A program made the position numbers and the translations under genes. This document shows, piece after piece, positions 50,772 through 64,000 of a DNA stretch of 64,000 nucleotides; the first letter of the stretch is position 1; each line of letters opens with the position of its first letter. A model generated the notes under the pieces. It saw only the letters and a program-made list of their open reading frames with translations, did not search any database and was not told the origin of the DNA. The DNA is from Enterococcus cecorum DSM 20682 = ATCC 43198. GTDB taxonomy: Bacteria > Bacillota > Bacilli > Lactobacillales > Enterococcaceae. Location of the stretch: positions 452,001 to 516,000 of the forward strand of contig NZ_ASWI01000004.1 in NCBI RefSeq assembly GCF_000407565.1, given 5' to 3'.

Positions 50772-51962
50772 ATGGCTAAAAAAACAGTTCGTGATATCGA
50801 TTTAAAAGGTAAAAAAGTTTTAGTTCGTGTTGACTTTAATGTTCCTTTAAAAGATGGTGTAATCACTGATGATACTCGTATCAAAGCAGCATTACCTACT
50901 ATTAAATATGTTTTAGAAAATGGCGGTAAGGCTATTTTATTCTCACATTTAGGTCGTGTGAAAACAGAAGAAGATAAAGCTGGTAAATCATTAGCACCAG
51001 TTGCAAAACGTTTAGGCGAATTATTAGGTCAAGATGTTACATTCGTGCCAGAAACTCGTGGTGCTGAATTAGAAGCTGCGATTAACAATCTAAAAGAAGG
51101 CGAAGTTGTTGTCTTTGAAAACACTCGTTTTGAAGATGTTGACGGCAAAAAAGAAAGCAAAAATGATCCAGAATTAGGTAAATATTGGGCTTCTTTAGGT
51201 GACGTATTTGTCAATGATGCATTTGGTACAGCACACCGTGCACATGCATCTAACGTAGGTGTTGCTTCAACTGGTATTCCTACAGTTGCTGGTTTCTTAA
51301 TGGAAAAAGAAATTAAATTTATCGGTGAAGCGGTTGAAGAACCAAAACGACCAATGGTTGCAATCCTTGGTGGTGCAAAAGTTTCTGATAAAATTGGTGT
51401 TATCGAAAACTTAATTCCTAAAGCTGATAAAATTTTAATCGGTGGGGGAATGACTTACACATTCTATAAAGCAAAAGGAATGGAAATTGGTAATTCATTA
51501 GTGGAAGCTGATAAAGTAGAATTAGCAAAATCATTAATTGAAAAAGCTGGTGATAAATTAGTGTTACCAATCGATTCTGTTACTGCTGCAGAATTTTCAA
51601 ATGATGTACCTACAGAAGTTCATGAAGGTAACGTTCCTGATGGACAAATGGGTCTTGATATCGGTCCTGCAACAATTGCATTATTCGCTGAAACATTAGC
51701 TGGTGCGAAAACTGTTGTTTGGAACGGACCTATGGGTGTATTTGAAATGTCAAACTTTGCTAGAGGAACAATCGGTGTATGTGAAGCTATTGCAAATCTT
51801 GCTGATGCTACAACAATTATCGGCGGCGGTGACTCTGCAGCTGCAGCTGAACAATTAGGATTCGCTGATAAATTCACTCATATCTCAACAGGTGGTGGTG
51901 CAAGTTTAGAATTATTAGAAGGTAAAGTTTTACCTGGACTTGCAGCAATCAACGACAAATAA
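50772..51962 (+). CDS. pgk: Phosphoglycerate kinase
   Basis: Transfers phosphate from 1,3-bisphosphoglycerate to ADP, 396 residues. N-terminal substrate motif [14 protein letters not shown] near residue 17 and SHLGR near residue 60; nucleotide-side motifs [15 protein letters not shown] near residue 196 and [14 protein letters not shown] near residue 355, followed by [21 protein letters not shown] lies about 7 bases ahead of the ATG. It relies on read-through from gapA (see the hairpin at 50711). Confidence 0.97.
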   Translation: MAKKTVRDIDLKGKKVLVRVDFNVPLKDGVITDDTRIKAALPTIKYVLENGGKAILFSHLGRVKTEEDKAGKSLAPVAKRLGELLGQDVTFVPETRGAELEAAINNLKEGEVVVFENTRFEDVDGKKESKNDPELGKYWASLGDVFVNDAFGTAHRAHASNVGVASTGIPTVAGFLMEKEIKFIGEAVEEPKRPMVAILGGAKVSDKIGVIENLIPKADKILIGGGMTYTFYKAKGMEIGNSLVEADKVELAKSLIEKAGDKLVLPIDSVTAAEFSNDVPTEVHEGNVPDGQMGLDIGPATIALFAETLAGAKTVVWNGPMGVFEMSNFARGTIGVCEAIANLADATTIIGGGDSAAAAEQLGFADKFTHISTGGGASLELLEGKVLPGLAAINDK

Positions 51963-51975
51963 TAAAAACAATTGA

Positions 51976-52000
51976 GGAAAGTTAGTTATACTAGCTTTCC
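51976..52000 (+). other. Intercistronic hairpin between pgk and tpiA
   Basis: GGAAAGTTAGT pairs with ACTAGCTTTCC (one U-G pair) around a 3-base loop. There is no T tract, so it is more likely a stability or processing element than a terminator. Confidence 0.5.
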
Positions 52001-52009
52001 TTGCTATAA

Positions 52010-52786
<777 letters not shown>

Positions 52787-52794
52787 TTCGATAA

Positions 52795-52808
52795 TAAATA
52801 CGTTTTCA
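52795..52808. promoter_or_regulatory. cre-like site ahead of eno
   Basis: Read on the minus strand, TGAAAACGTATTTA matches 12 of 14 positions of the TGWAANCGNTNWCA catabolite-responsive element. It is only a candidate CcpA site in the 117-bp tpiA-eno gap. Confidence 0.3.
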
Positions 52809-52858
52809 TTGAAATTATTATTGCAGTTTTCAATAAAATTATCTAAAATAAAGGTAAC

Positions 52859-54202
<1,344 letters not shown>

Positions 54203-54219
54203 TTATTAGATGATTGATT

Positions 54220-54253
54220 GGCTTTCCTGTCATTTGATGGGAGAGCCTTTTTT
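54220..54253 (+). terminator. Terminator after eno
   Basis: GGCTTTCC (54220-54227) pairs with GGGAGAGCC (54239-54247, one G-U pair), followed by six T. Confidence 0.85.
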
Positions 54254-54370
54254 ATGTGAAATTCAAGAGCTATCCTGTAAGTTTCGTGTGGGAAGTACTA
54301 GCTTTTCGCAATAATTTATGTTAAATTAAAGAAGTTAGATAGAGTTTATATGAATGAAGGAGGCCTTTTT

Positions 54371-54607
54371 GTGTATAACGTAATCCTTGGTATTGTCATT
54401 GTCTTATCAGTTGTATTAATTTTCACCATTATGATGCAACCAAGTAAACAAAATAGTGCAGCAAGTGCTTTTTCTGGTGGCGCTGATCAGTTGTTTGGTA
54501 AGCAAAAAGCTCGTGGTTTTGAAGCTGTCATGCAACGTGCCACCGCAGTTTTAGGTGCTATTTGGATGATTTTACTTTTCGTATTATCATTTCTTTCATC
54601 AAAATAA
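54371..54607 (+). CDS. secG: Preprotein translocase subunit SecG
   Basis: Small subunit of the SecYEG channel, 78 residues, with two membrane segments (about 2-22 and 55-74) joined by the conserved loop PSKQNSAASAFSGGADQLFG. AAGGAGG (54356-54362) lies 8 bases ahead of a GTG at 54371; the ATG at 54350 precedes that site and is rejected. The secG-esterase-rnr-smpB order is conserved in Firmicutes. Confidence 0.94.
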   Translation: MYNVILGIVIVLSVVLIFTIMMQPSKQNSAASAFSGGADQLFGKQKARGFEAVMQRATAVLGAIWMILLFVLSFLSSK

Positions 54608-54618
54608 GAAAAAACAGA

Positions 54619-54650
54619 CAGAGGTTATTCGTTGACCTCTTTTTTTTTTT
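54619..54650 (+). terminator. Terminator after secG
   Basis: AGAGGT pairs with ACCTCT around a 9-base loop, followed by a run of about eleven T (54640-54650). Confidence 0.85.
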
Positions 54651-54718
54651 GACTAAAAATAGGCTTAAATACTATATATTGAGAAAAGTATGGTAGAATA
54701 ATGATTGAGGTGAAAAAT

Positions 54719-55480
54719 ATGAGTAGAACATTTAATTTGCCTAAGCCATTATTTGAGAAGCATAGTAAAAAAGGTGTTTTATTATTACATGCATATTCTG
54801 GTAGTTCCAACGACGTACGTTATATAGCAAGACATTTGGAAAAATATGATTATTCAGTATATTTACCTATTTTTTCTGGTCATGGTACGTTGGAGCCTTT
54901 TGATATATTAATGTCTAATCCAAAAAATTGGCAAAGAGAAGTGACAGAAGCGGTAAATCTGATGAAAGCAGATGGAATTGAACAAATCGCTGTCTTTGGC
55001 TTATCAATGGGAGGTATTTTTGCCCTAGATTTACTAACAGAGAATTTACCCGAAGTGATTGGGGGAGGTGCGTTTTGTTCGCCTGTTGTCATGGGCGAAA
55101 ATCAGGTAGCCCAAAACTTTTTAATTTATGCTAAAAATGTCTGGCAAATGCAAGATTTTTCGAAACAAGAAATTGAAGAGAAAATTGAACGCATGAAAGT
55201 GGACCAACCTTTGCAATTAGCTGAAATTGAACAGTTTGCTGTGGCTACGGCTGAACAGTTATCCAAGGTACAGGTTCCTGTTTTTCTGGCACAAGGCGGG
55301 AAAGATGAAATGATTTTACCTGAAAGTGTCTTTCAAACAGCCCAAAAATTAACACAGACGCATATAACACTGCAATGGTATGAAAAGAGTGGGCATGTCG
55401 TTACAGTAGATTGTCAAAAAAATGAATTAATTAATGATCTGTTAGCTTTTTTGGCTAAGTTATCATGGAATGAGGTATAG
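54719..55480 (+). CDS. Carboxylesterase (Est30/YvaK-like)
   Basis: A 253-residue alpha/beta hydrolase of the monoacylglycerol-lipase-like Est30 family. The oxyanion region is LLLHAYSGSSND near residue 22, the nucleophile elbow FGLSMGGIFAL near residue 93, the acid Asp is in GGKDEMILP near residue 196, and the His in EKSGHVVTVD near residue 225. It lies between secG and rnr in the conserved order; the physiological ester is unknown. GAGGTGA ahead of 54719 sets the start (the frame opens at 54701). Confidence 0.9.
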   Translation: MSRTFNLPKPLFEKHSKKGVLLLHAYSGSSNDVRYIARHLEKYDYSVYLPIFSGHGTLEPFDILMSNPKNWQREVTEAVNLMKADGIEQIAVFGLSMGGIFALDLLTENLPEVIGGGAFCSPVVMGENQVAQNFLIYAKNVWQMQDFSKQEIEEKIERMKVDQPLQLAEIEQFAVATAEQLSKVQVPVFLAQGGKDEMILPESVFQTAQKLTQTHITLQWYEKSGHVVTVDCQKNELINDLLAFLAKLSWNEV

Positions 55481-57811
55481 ATGCGAGAAACATTACAAAC
55501 AAAAATTATTCAAACCCTAGAGAACACAACTAAAAAAAGCCTGTCTTTGGATGAGTTAGCCCAAAAATTATCGTTAAATAAGAGTGCCGATTTCAAGCTA
55601 TTGGTACAAGCGATTGCGCAACTAGAACGTGATAAAAAAGTTGCTTTTAACCGCAAAGGCAAAATCTACCTTCCTAAAGCAGCAGTCTATGTTGAAGGGG
55701 TCTTTCGTGCTAATGAGCGTGGATTTGGCTTTGTAACGATTACGGATGATGAAGCCGATGTTTATATTGCTCCTGAAGATACTGCCTATGCCATGGATGG
55801 GGATGTCGTGGCAATTGATATTCTTCGTCCGGCAAATCCGTTTTTAGAAAAGACAGCTGAAGGCAAGATTGTTGAGATTAAACAACGCGCAATTACTAAA
55901 GTAGTAGGAGAATTTGTTTCATTTCCACCTGAAGAAATTGCTAGTTCTGGATTATTAGGACAGGTCATTGCAAAAGATAAAAAACTAGCGAACTTCACTT
56001 TTTTAGTAGCGCCAACTGGGTTACATCCTGTTGAAGGGCAAATTGTATTATTTGATGTGACGCATTATCCCGAAAAAGGCTATGCTAAGAGTTTAGAAGG
56101 CAACATTGTTCAGACTTTAGGACATAAAAATGACCCTGGTATGGATATTCTTTCAATTGTTATTGCTAATGGGATACCAACTGATTTTCCGGATGAAGTA
56201 AAACAGCAGCTCAATGACATTCCAGATGAGATTAATCCTGATGAGTTTTCGTACCGTAGAGATTTGCGTAATGAAATCTTAGTCACAATTGATGGTGAAG
56301 ATGCTAAAGACTTAGATGATGCTGTTTCGCTTAAAAAATTGGCAAATGGAAATTATCAATTAGGGGTACATATTGCAGATGTATCCTACTATGTCACAGA
56401 AAATTCACCATTAGATCAAGAAGCTTTTGATCGTGGTACGAGTGTTTACTTAACAGACCGGGTAATTCCGATGCTCCCACATAAGCTGTCTAATGGTATT
56501 TGCTCCTTAAATCCTAAAGTTCCACGTTTAGCGATGAGTTGTGTAATGGAAATCAATCATCAAGGACAAGTGGTAGATTATGAAATTTTTGAAAGTTTAA
56601 TCCAAACAAAAGAGAGAATGACTTATACCGCAGTCAATCAGATTTTAACCAGAGAAAATGAAGAAGTATTATCTAGATACGCTGAATTAGTTCCAACATT
56701 TGATTTGATGGCAGAGTTACATCATATCTTAGAAAATATGCGCCTGAATCGTGGGGCAGTGAATTTTGAAGATCATGAAGCGCGAGTAATTGTTGATGAA
56801 GAAGGAACCCCATTAAAAATTGAATTACGTACTCGTGGTGTGGCAGAACGCTTAATCGAGTCGTTCATGTTAATTGCTAATGAAACCGTAGCTACGCATT
56901 TTCATCGATTATTGTTACCATTTATCTATCGTATTCATGAAGAGCCTAATGAGGATAAAATGAGTCGCTTTTTTGAAACAGTGGCTGCGCTAGGTATCGT
57001 ACCAAAAGTGACAAATGGCAATATGATGTCAAAAGATATTCAACAGTTAATGGATGAAGTGGCTGATTTACCTGAAGCTTTTGTCATAAATATGCTATTA
57101 TTAAGGAGTATGCAGCAAGCAAAATATGCTGCGGAAAATGTTGGTCACTATGGGTTGGCGGCTCCTTATTATACACATTTTACATCGCCAATTAGACGCT
57201 ATCCTGACTTAATTGTTCATCGTTTAATTCGTAGTTATCAAAAAGACAGTGGTGCCAAAAATCAAGCATATTGGCAAGCGCGTTTGCCTGAAATTGCCAA
57301 TCACTCTTCACAAATGGAAAGAAGAGCAGTTGAAGCAGAACGACAAGTAGATGCGATGAAAAAAGCGGAATACATGCAACAATTTTTAGAAGAAGAATTT
57401 GAAGGGATTATCAGTTCGGTTGTTAAATTTGGTTTCTTTGTTGAATTACCAAATACTGTAGAGGGATTAGTGCATATTCAATCTTTAGAAGATGATTATT
57501 ATCATTTTATTGAAAATCATTTGGCTCTAGTTGGTGAACGAACAAGAAGAGTATTAAAAGTTGGTCAAAAAGTGAAAGTAAAAGTTTTGGAAGCTAATCC
57601 AGATACAAGAGAAATTGATTTTCAGTTGGTAGAAGTATTGGAAGAAGCACAGGTACCAAAATCACTTCATCAAGTGAAAACAAAAAATTCATCAAAACAG
57701 CAAAAAACAAAGAAAAATGACCGAGCGAAAGGAAAGAAAAAAGGAAAAAATAAGAAACAAAAACCTTTTTATAAAGAAGTGGTTAAAAAGAAAAAGAAGA
57801 AAAAACATTAA
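55481..57811 (+). CDS. rnr: Ribonuclease R
   Basis: A 776-residue processive 3'-5' exoribonuclease that degrades structured RNA, including messages released by trans-translation. In order: N-terminal winged helix (1-65), cold-shock domains (about 70-225), the RNB catalytic domain with the metal-binding aspartates in TIDGEDAKDLDDAVSL near residue 270, the HYGLAAPYYTHFTSPIRRYP signature near residue 560, an S1 domain (about 640-720), and a lysine-rich tail typical of RNase R. The ATG follows the esterase stop directly, giving coupled translation. smpB follows after 21 bases. Confidence 0.96.
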   Translation: MRETLQTKIIQTLENTTKKSLSLDELAQKLSLNKSADFKLLVQAIAQLERDKKVAFNRKGKIYLPKAAVYVEGVFRANERGFGFVTITDDEADVYIAPEDTAYAMDGDVVAIDILRPANPFLEKTAEGKIVEIKQRAITKVVGEFVSFPPEEIASSGLLGQVIAKDKKLANFTFLVAPTGLHPVEGQIVLFDVTHYPEKGYAKSLEGNIVQTLGHKNDPGMDILSIVIANGIPTDFPDEVKQQLNDIPDEINPDEFSYRRDLRNEILVTIDGEDAKDLDDAVSLKKLANGNYQLGVHIADVSYYVTENSPLDQEAFDRGTSVYLTDRVIPMLPHKLSNGICSLNPKVPRLAMSCVMEINHQGQVVDYEIFESLIQTKERMTYTAVNQILTRENEEVLSRYAELVPTFDLMAELHHILENMRLNRGAVNFEDHEARVIVDEEGTPLKIELRTRGVAERLIESFMLIANETVATHFHRLLLPFIYRIHEEPNEDKMSRFFETVAALGIVPKVTNGNMMSKDIQQLMDEVADLPEAFVINMLLLRSMQQAKYAAENVGHYGLAAPYYTHFTSPIRRYPDLIVHRLIRSYQKDSGAKNQAYWQARLPEIANHSSQMERRAVEAERQVDAMKKAEYMQQFLEEEFEGIISSVVKFGFFVELPNTVEGLVHIQSLEDDYYHFIENHLALVGERTRRVLKVGQKVKVKVLEANPDTREIDFQLVEVLEEAQVPKSLHQVKTKNSSKQQKTKKNDRAKGKKKGKNKKQKPFYKEVVKKKKKKKH

Positions 57812-57832
57812 ATAGAATAGAGGAATATGACT

Positions 57833-58294
57833 ATGCCTAAAGGGGAAGGAAAATTAATTGCGCAAAATAAAAAGGCGCGTCATGACTATCATATTTTAGA
57901 AACTTTCGAAGCAGGAATGGTCTTACAAGGAACAGAAATCAAATCCATCCGCAATAGCCGTATCAATTTAAAAGACGGTTTTGTCAGAGTGCGTAATGGT
58001 GAAGTATTTTTAGTGAATGTTCATATTAGTCCATATGAACAAGGAAACATCTTTAATCATGATCCTTTGCGTACGCGTAAACTTTTACTTCATAAACGTC
58101 AAATTAGACAATTAGAAGCTGAAAGTAAAAATGCGGGGATTACTATTGTTCCTTTAAAAGTCTATATCAAAGACGGTTATGCGAAGGTGCTCATTGGTTT
58201 AGCCAAAGGGAAAAAAGAGTATGATAAACGTGAAAGTATTAAGCAAAAAGATCAGGAACGACAAATTAGAAGAATTGTCAAAAACATTCGTTAA
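57833..58294 (+). CDS. smpB: SsrA-binding protein
   Basis: Binds tmRNA and brings it to stalled ribosomes. A 153-residue OB-fold protein: start [19 protein letters not shown], then [19 protein letters not shown] and [21 protein letters not shown]; the basic C-terminal tail ([20 protein letters not shown]) is the part that enters the mRNA channel. GAGG at 57821-57824 gives better spacing to the ATG at 57833 than to 57827. No tmRNA gene follows in the 276-bp gap. Confidence 0.95.
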   Translation: MPKGEGKLIAQNKKARHDYHILETFEAGMVLQGTEIKSIRNSRINLKDGFVRVRNGEVFLVNVHISPYEQGNIFNHDPLRTRKLLLHKRQIRQLEAESKNAGITIVPLKVYIKDGYAKVLIGLAKGKKEYDKRESIKQKDQERQIRRIVKNIR

Positions 58295-58472
58295 TCTTTT
58301 TTTGTATGAATTTTTATCTTATTTTGTTTTTATTACGTTTACAATATTGGTTATTCAATATTTGTAATATAAGGTTTGTTCATCATTTCATTTAATAGAA
58401 AAAAATGATAGAAATTCATTTTTTCGATTTAAATATTCAATGAATAAACCGATAACTTTTTATGAAAATACT

Positions 58473-58501
58473 TTGAAATTTCTTTTTAGTGGTGGTACGA
58501 T
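58473..58501 (+). promoter_or_regulatory. Promoter of the ATP synthase operon
   Basis: TTGAAA (58473-58478), 17 bp, TACGAT (58496-58501), 70 bases ahead of atpB. The preceding part of the gap (58295-58470) is very AT-rich with several short inverted repeats and no open frame resembling atpI. Confidence 0.65.
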
Positions 58502-58570
58502 ACAAATTGTCATTACTATTGCGTGAAAAGATTTGCAAGAGTATTTACATTTTAGAAGTGAGGTGAGCTT

Positions 58571-59299
58571 ATGGAAGAACAATCGCTTCTGTTTCATATT
58601 GGACCAATTTGGTTCGACGGTACGGTGGCAATTATGTCGGCTTTAGTGTGTGCAATTATCTTTTTAATCGTGTTTATCTGCACAAGAAATCCGCAATTAA
58701 AACCAACTGGGAAACAGAACTTTATTGAGTGGGTCATTGATTTTGTTCGCGGCATTCTCAGTGATCAGCTTCCCGCAAAAGAAGTTGGCAATTTCCATCT
58801 TCTAGGATTTACGCTTTTCCTATTTGTTTTCTTTGCTAATGAAATTGGTTTGATGACGAAACTAGTCTTTCCAATGAATGGCAATGAAGTAACATTTTGG
58901 AAAAGTCCAACAGCAAATCCTATTATCACAATGAGTTTAGCATTGATGTCCATATTATTAACTCATTATTTTGGTGTAATGCGTTTTGGTTTTAAAGGAT
59001 ATTTCAAAAATTCTTATTTAGAACCAGTTTTCTTCTTAATGCCAATTAAATTTATTGAAGAATTTACAAATGTAATTACGCTAGGGTTACGTTTATATGG
59101 TAATATCTATGCCGGTGAAGTATTGCTTACGTTGATTGCTTCACTTTTCAAAGCATTCGGTTGGATTACTTTGCCATTGGTAGTTCCAATTGAAATGACA
59201 TGGATTGGATTTTCATTATTTATCGGTGCCATCCAAGCCTATGTATTTGTCACTCTAACAATGGTATTCTTAAATCACAAAATTGCCGCCGAACATTAA
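58571..59299 (+). CDS. atpB: F1Fo ATP synthase subunit a
   Basis: Proton-channel half of the Fo motor, 242 residues with about five to six membrane segments. The essential arginine is in TLGLRLYGNIYAGEVLL near residue 177, and the second conserved region is WIGFSLFIGAIQAYVFVTL near residue 215. GAGGTGAG lies 5 bases ahead. It is the first gene of the operon; atpI, often first in other Firmicutes, is absent here. Confidence 0.96.
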   Translation: MEEQSLLFHIGPIWFDGTVAIMSALVCAIIFLIVFICTRNPQLKPTGKQNFIEWVIDFVRGILSDQLPAKEVGNFHLLGFTLFLFVFFANEIGLMTKLVFPMNGNEVTFWKSPTANPIITMSLALMSILLTHYFGVMRFGFKGYFKNSYLEPVFFLMPIKFIEEFTNVITLGLRLYGNIYAGEVLLTLIASLFKAFGWITLPLVVPIEMTWIGFSLFIGAIQAYVFVTLTMVFLNHKIAAEH

Positions 59300-59319
59300 T
59301 TTAACGGCGCATAAATTAG

Positions 59320-59544
<225 letters not shown>

Positions 59545-59593
59545 GACTTCTTTGATCTAAGCAAGATAAAATTAGAGAAAAGGAGAATCAATT

Positions 59594-60107
59594 ATGTTCA
59601 ATCCAATTATTTTAGCGGCTGAACATCCAAGTTCTACATTTGGGGATATGTTAATCGTTACATTATCATTCCTTATCTTGTTAATCTTATTAAAAGTATT
59701 TGCTTGGGATTCTGTTGCTGATATGATGAACAAGCGGGCGAAAAAGATTTCTGATGACTTGGATAATGCGGAGAAATCAAGAGTCAATGCTCAAGCGTTA
59801 GAACAAAAACGTCAAGAGCAATTGATGAATTCACGCTCTGAAGCGGCAGATATTATCAAAAATGCCAAAGACAGTGGAGAACAAAGCCGTCAAAACATTC
59901 TTCGTGAAACACAATTAGAAGTTTCTCGCTTAAAAGAAAAAGCTCAAGCGGATATTTCTCAAGAACGTGAACATACGATGAATGCAATTAAAGATGATGT
60001 AGCATTATTAAGTATTCAAATTGCTGAAAAAATCTTAAATAAAGAAATCTCTACTGAAACACATGAAGCCTTAATCAATCAATACATTGAAGGATTGAGT
60101 GCAAATC

Positions 60108-60121
<14 letters not shown>
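59594..60121 (+). CDS. atpF: F1Fo ATP synthase subunit b
   Basis: The peripheral stalk, 175 residues: one N-terminal membrane segment (about 18-38) and a long charged coiled coil (about 45-165). AAAGGAG lies 8-9 bases ahead. Its last codons overlap atpH by 14 bases. Confidence 0.95.
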
Positions 60122-62236
<2,115 letters not shown>

Positions 62237-62247
62237 GGTGAATTGAA

Positions 62248-63150
62248 ATGGGTGCATCTTTAAACGAGATCAAGCAAAGAATTACCTCTACGAAAAAAAC
62301 AAGCCAAATTACGAAAGCGATGCACATGGTTTCAGCAGCTAAATTAACTAAATCGGAATCGCATTCTCGCCAGTTTCAAATTTATGCGGAAAAAGTGCGT
62401 GAGGTTGTAACGCACTTAGCTGCGCAACAAATCTTAGCTATTGAAGATAATAAGAATGCGAATAAATTTGACTACAATAGTATGTTGATTACACGTCCGG
62501 TTAAGAAAACAGGCTATATCGTCATTACTTCTGATGGTGGTTTAGTTGGTGGTTATAATAGTTCGATTCTAAAACAAATGATGGCTATTTTTGAAAAAGA
62601 TCATGAGAATAAAGAAGATTATGTCGTGATTTCTATTGGTGCAACTGGGGCTGAGTTTTTTAAATCTAGAGGCATTTCGCTAGCTTACGAATTACGTAAC
62701 TTATCTGATCAACCAAGCTTTGAAGAAGTACGTAAGATTGTTCATATGGCAACGACAATGTATCAAAATGAAGTCTTTGATGAATTATATGTTTGTTACA
62801 ATCATCATGTAAACTCATTAACTAGTCAGTTCCGTGTTGAAAAAATGTTACCTATTTCAGACTTGGATCCAGGTCAAAAGAAAGAATACGAACAAGAATA
62901 CATCTTTGAACCTTCGAAAGACGCGATATTAAATCAACTCTTACCACAATACGCTGAAAGCTTGATTTATGGGGCAATTGTGGATGCGAAAACAGCAGAA
63001 CACGCTGCAGGAATGACTGCGATGAAGACTGCGACAGATAACGCAACGAAGATTATCGATGATTTAACTATTGCATATAACCGTGCACGTCAAGGGGCTA
63101 TTACCCAAGAAATTACCGAAATTGTTGGTGGCGCGGCTGCCTTAGAATAA
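62248..63150 (+). CDS. atpG: F1Fo ATP synthase subunit gamma
   Basis: The rotating central shaft, 300 residues. The N-terminal helix [20 protein letters not shown] with [10 protein letters not shown] following and the C-terminal helix [19 protein letters not shown] with [19 protein letters not shown] form the coiled coil; both are complete. GAGGTGAATTGAAATG gives the start, 12 bases after atpA. Confidence 0.97.
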   Translation: MGASLNEIKQRITSTKKTSQITKAMHMVSAAKLTKSESHSRQFQIYAEKVREVVTHLAAQQILAIEDNKNANKFDYNSMLITRPVKKTGYIVITSDGGLVGGYNSSILKQMMAIFEKDHENKEDYVVISIGATGAEFFKSRGISLAYELRNLSDQPSFEEVRKIVHMATTMYQNEVFDELYVCYNHHVNSLTSQFRVEKMLPISDLDPGQKKEYEQEYIFEPSKDAILNQLLPQYAESLIYGAIVDAKTAEHAAGMTAMKTATDNATKIIDDLTIAYNRARQGAITQEITEIVGGAAALE

Positions 63151-63176
63151 TTTCGAGAATGAGTGGAGGAAAATAA

Positions 63177-64000
<824 letters not shown>

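Noticed and set aside
54620-54810. Minus-strand 61-codon frame over the secG terminator and esterase start
   Set aside because: It reads through a terminator stem and poly-T tract and lies opposite a real gene; no supporting signal.
58295-58570. Possible tmRNA (ssrA) or atpI gene between smpB and atpB
   Set aside because: No GGGG-start/CCA-end tRNA-like ends, no tag-peptide frame ending in ALAA, and no open frame with membrane segments. The gap is AT-rich promoter DNA.

Overview
The window looks like a stretch of chromosome from a low-GC Firmicute of the Lactobacillales, most likely Enterococcus or a close relative. The grounds are gene content and order: the cggR-gapA-pgk-tpiA-eno-secG-esterase-rnr-smpB run, IreB with its two N-terminal threonines, a streptococcal-type PotD without a lipobox, split coaB and coaC beside a panT-like gene, an atp operon in the order B-E-F-H-A-G-D, and rpoN. 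The species call is inference. No insertion sequence, prophage, integrase or CRISPR array was seen. The content is mostly core chromosome with a few regulated accessory blocks.

Layout. 0-4 kb: cut end of a LURP-one-like gene, a Cof-type HAD phosphatase, ung, pta and an EamA transporter. 4-9.7 kb: tsaE and a GNAT gene lead directly into a Bce-type peptide-antibiotic detoxification module (response regulator, intramembrane-sensing kinase, ABC ATPase, ABC permease), with a palindromic operator in front of the transporter genes. 9.7-16.3 kb: exoA, an oxidoreductase and murB; then, on the minus strand, a FusB/FusC-family EF-G-binding protein with an uncharted leader peptide and hairpin, then panT-coaC-coaB and an AcuI/YhdH-type reductase. 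16.5-20.3 kb: potABCD spermidine/putrescine uptake. 20.4-24.6 kb: esterase, ogt, an ABC-F protein and the redox repressor rex.

24.6-27.9 kb is a zinc-starvation locus: a near-consensus Zur box on the transcription start of a cysteine-free S14 gene, followed by a cysteine-free L33 gene, a 40-residue basic protein, a NusG-domain-II protein, and a YcgR/YcgQ-type permease pair. 27.9-31.3 kb: ireB-ruvX-DUF1292, a second EamA exporter, two small membrane proteins and queH. 31.4-34.4 kb: a methionine-specific T-box leader controlling metN-metI-metQ. 34.5-40.1 kb: zapA, cvpA, mutS2, trxA, uvrC. 40.2-45.5 kb: glyoxalase, NUDIX, HAD, HD phosphohydrolase, lipL, DUF1934 and rpoE (delta). 45.5-48.4 kb: a MetE-C-terminal-like methyltransferase, tRNA-Arg(CCG) and rpoN.

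48.5-58.3 kb is the lower-glycolysis operon under CggR, with a terminator-like hairpin between gapA and pgk, then secG, esterase, RNase R and SmpB. 58.6 kb to the end is the F1Fo-ATP synthase operon, cut inside atpD.

The least ordinary observations are the leader peptide and hairpin in front of the FusB-family gene, the compact Zur-controlled ribosomal-protein-swap locus, the tyrosine in place of the switch histidine in the Bce ATPase, and the near-perfect GraR-like palindrome 20 bp upstream of the Bce transporter promoter. Many gene starts were moved inward from the longest reading frame because the ribosome-binding site lies inside the longer frame.
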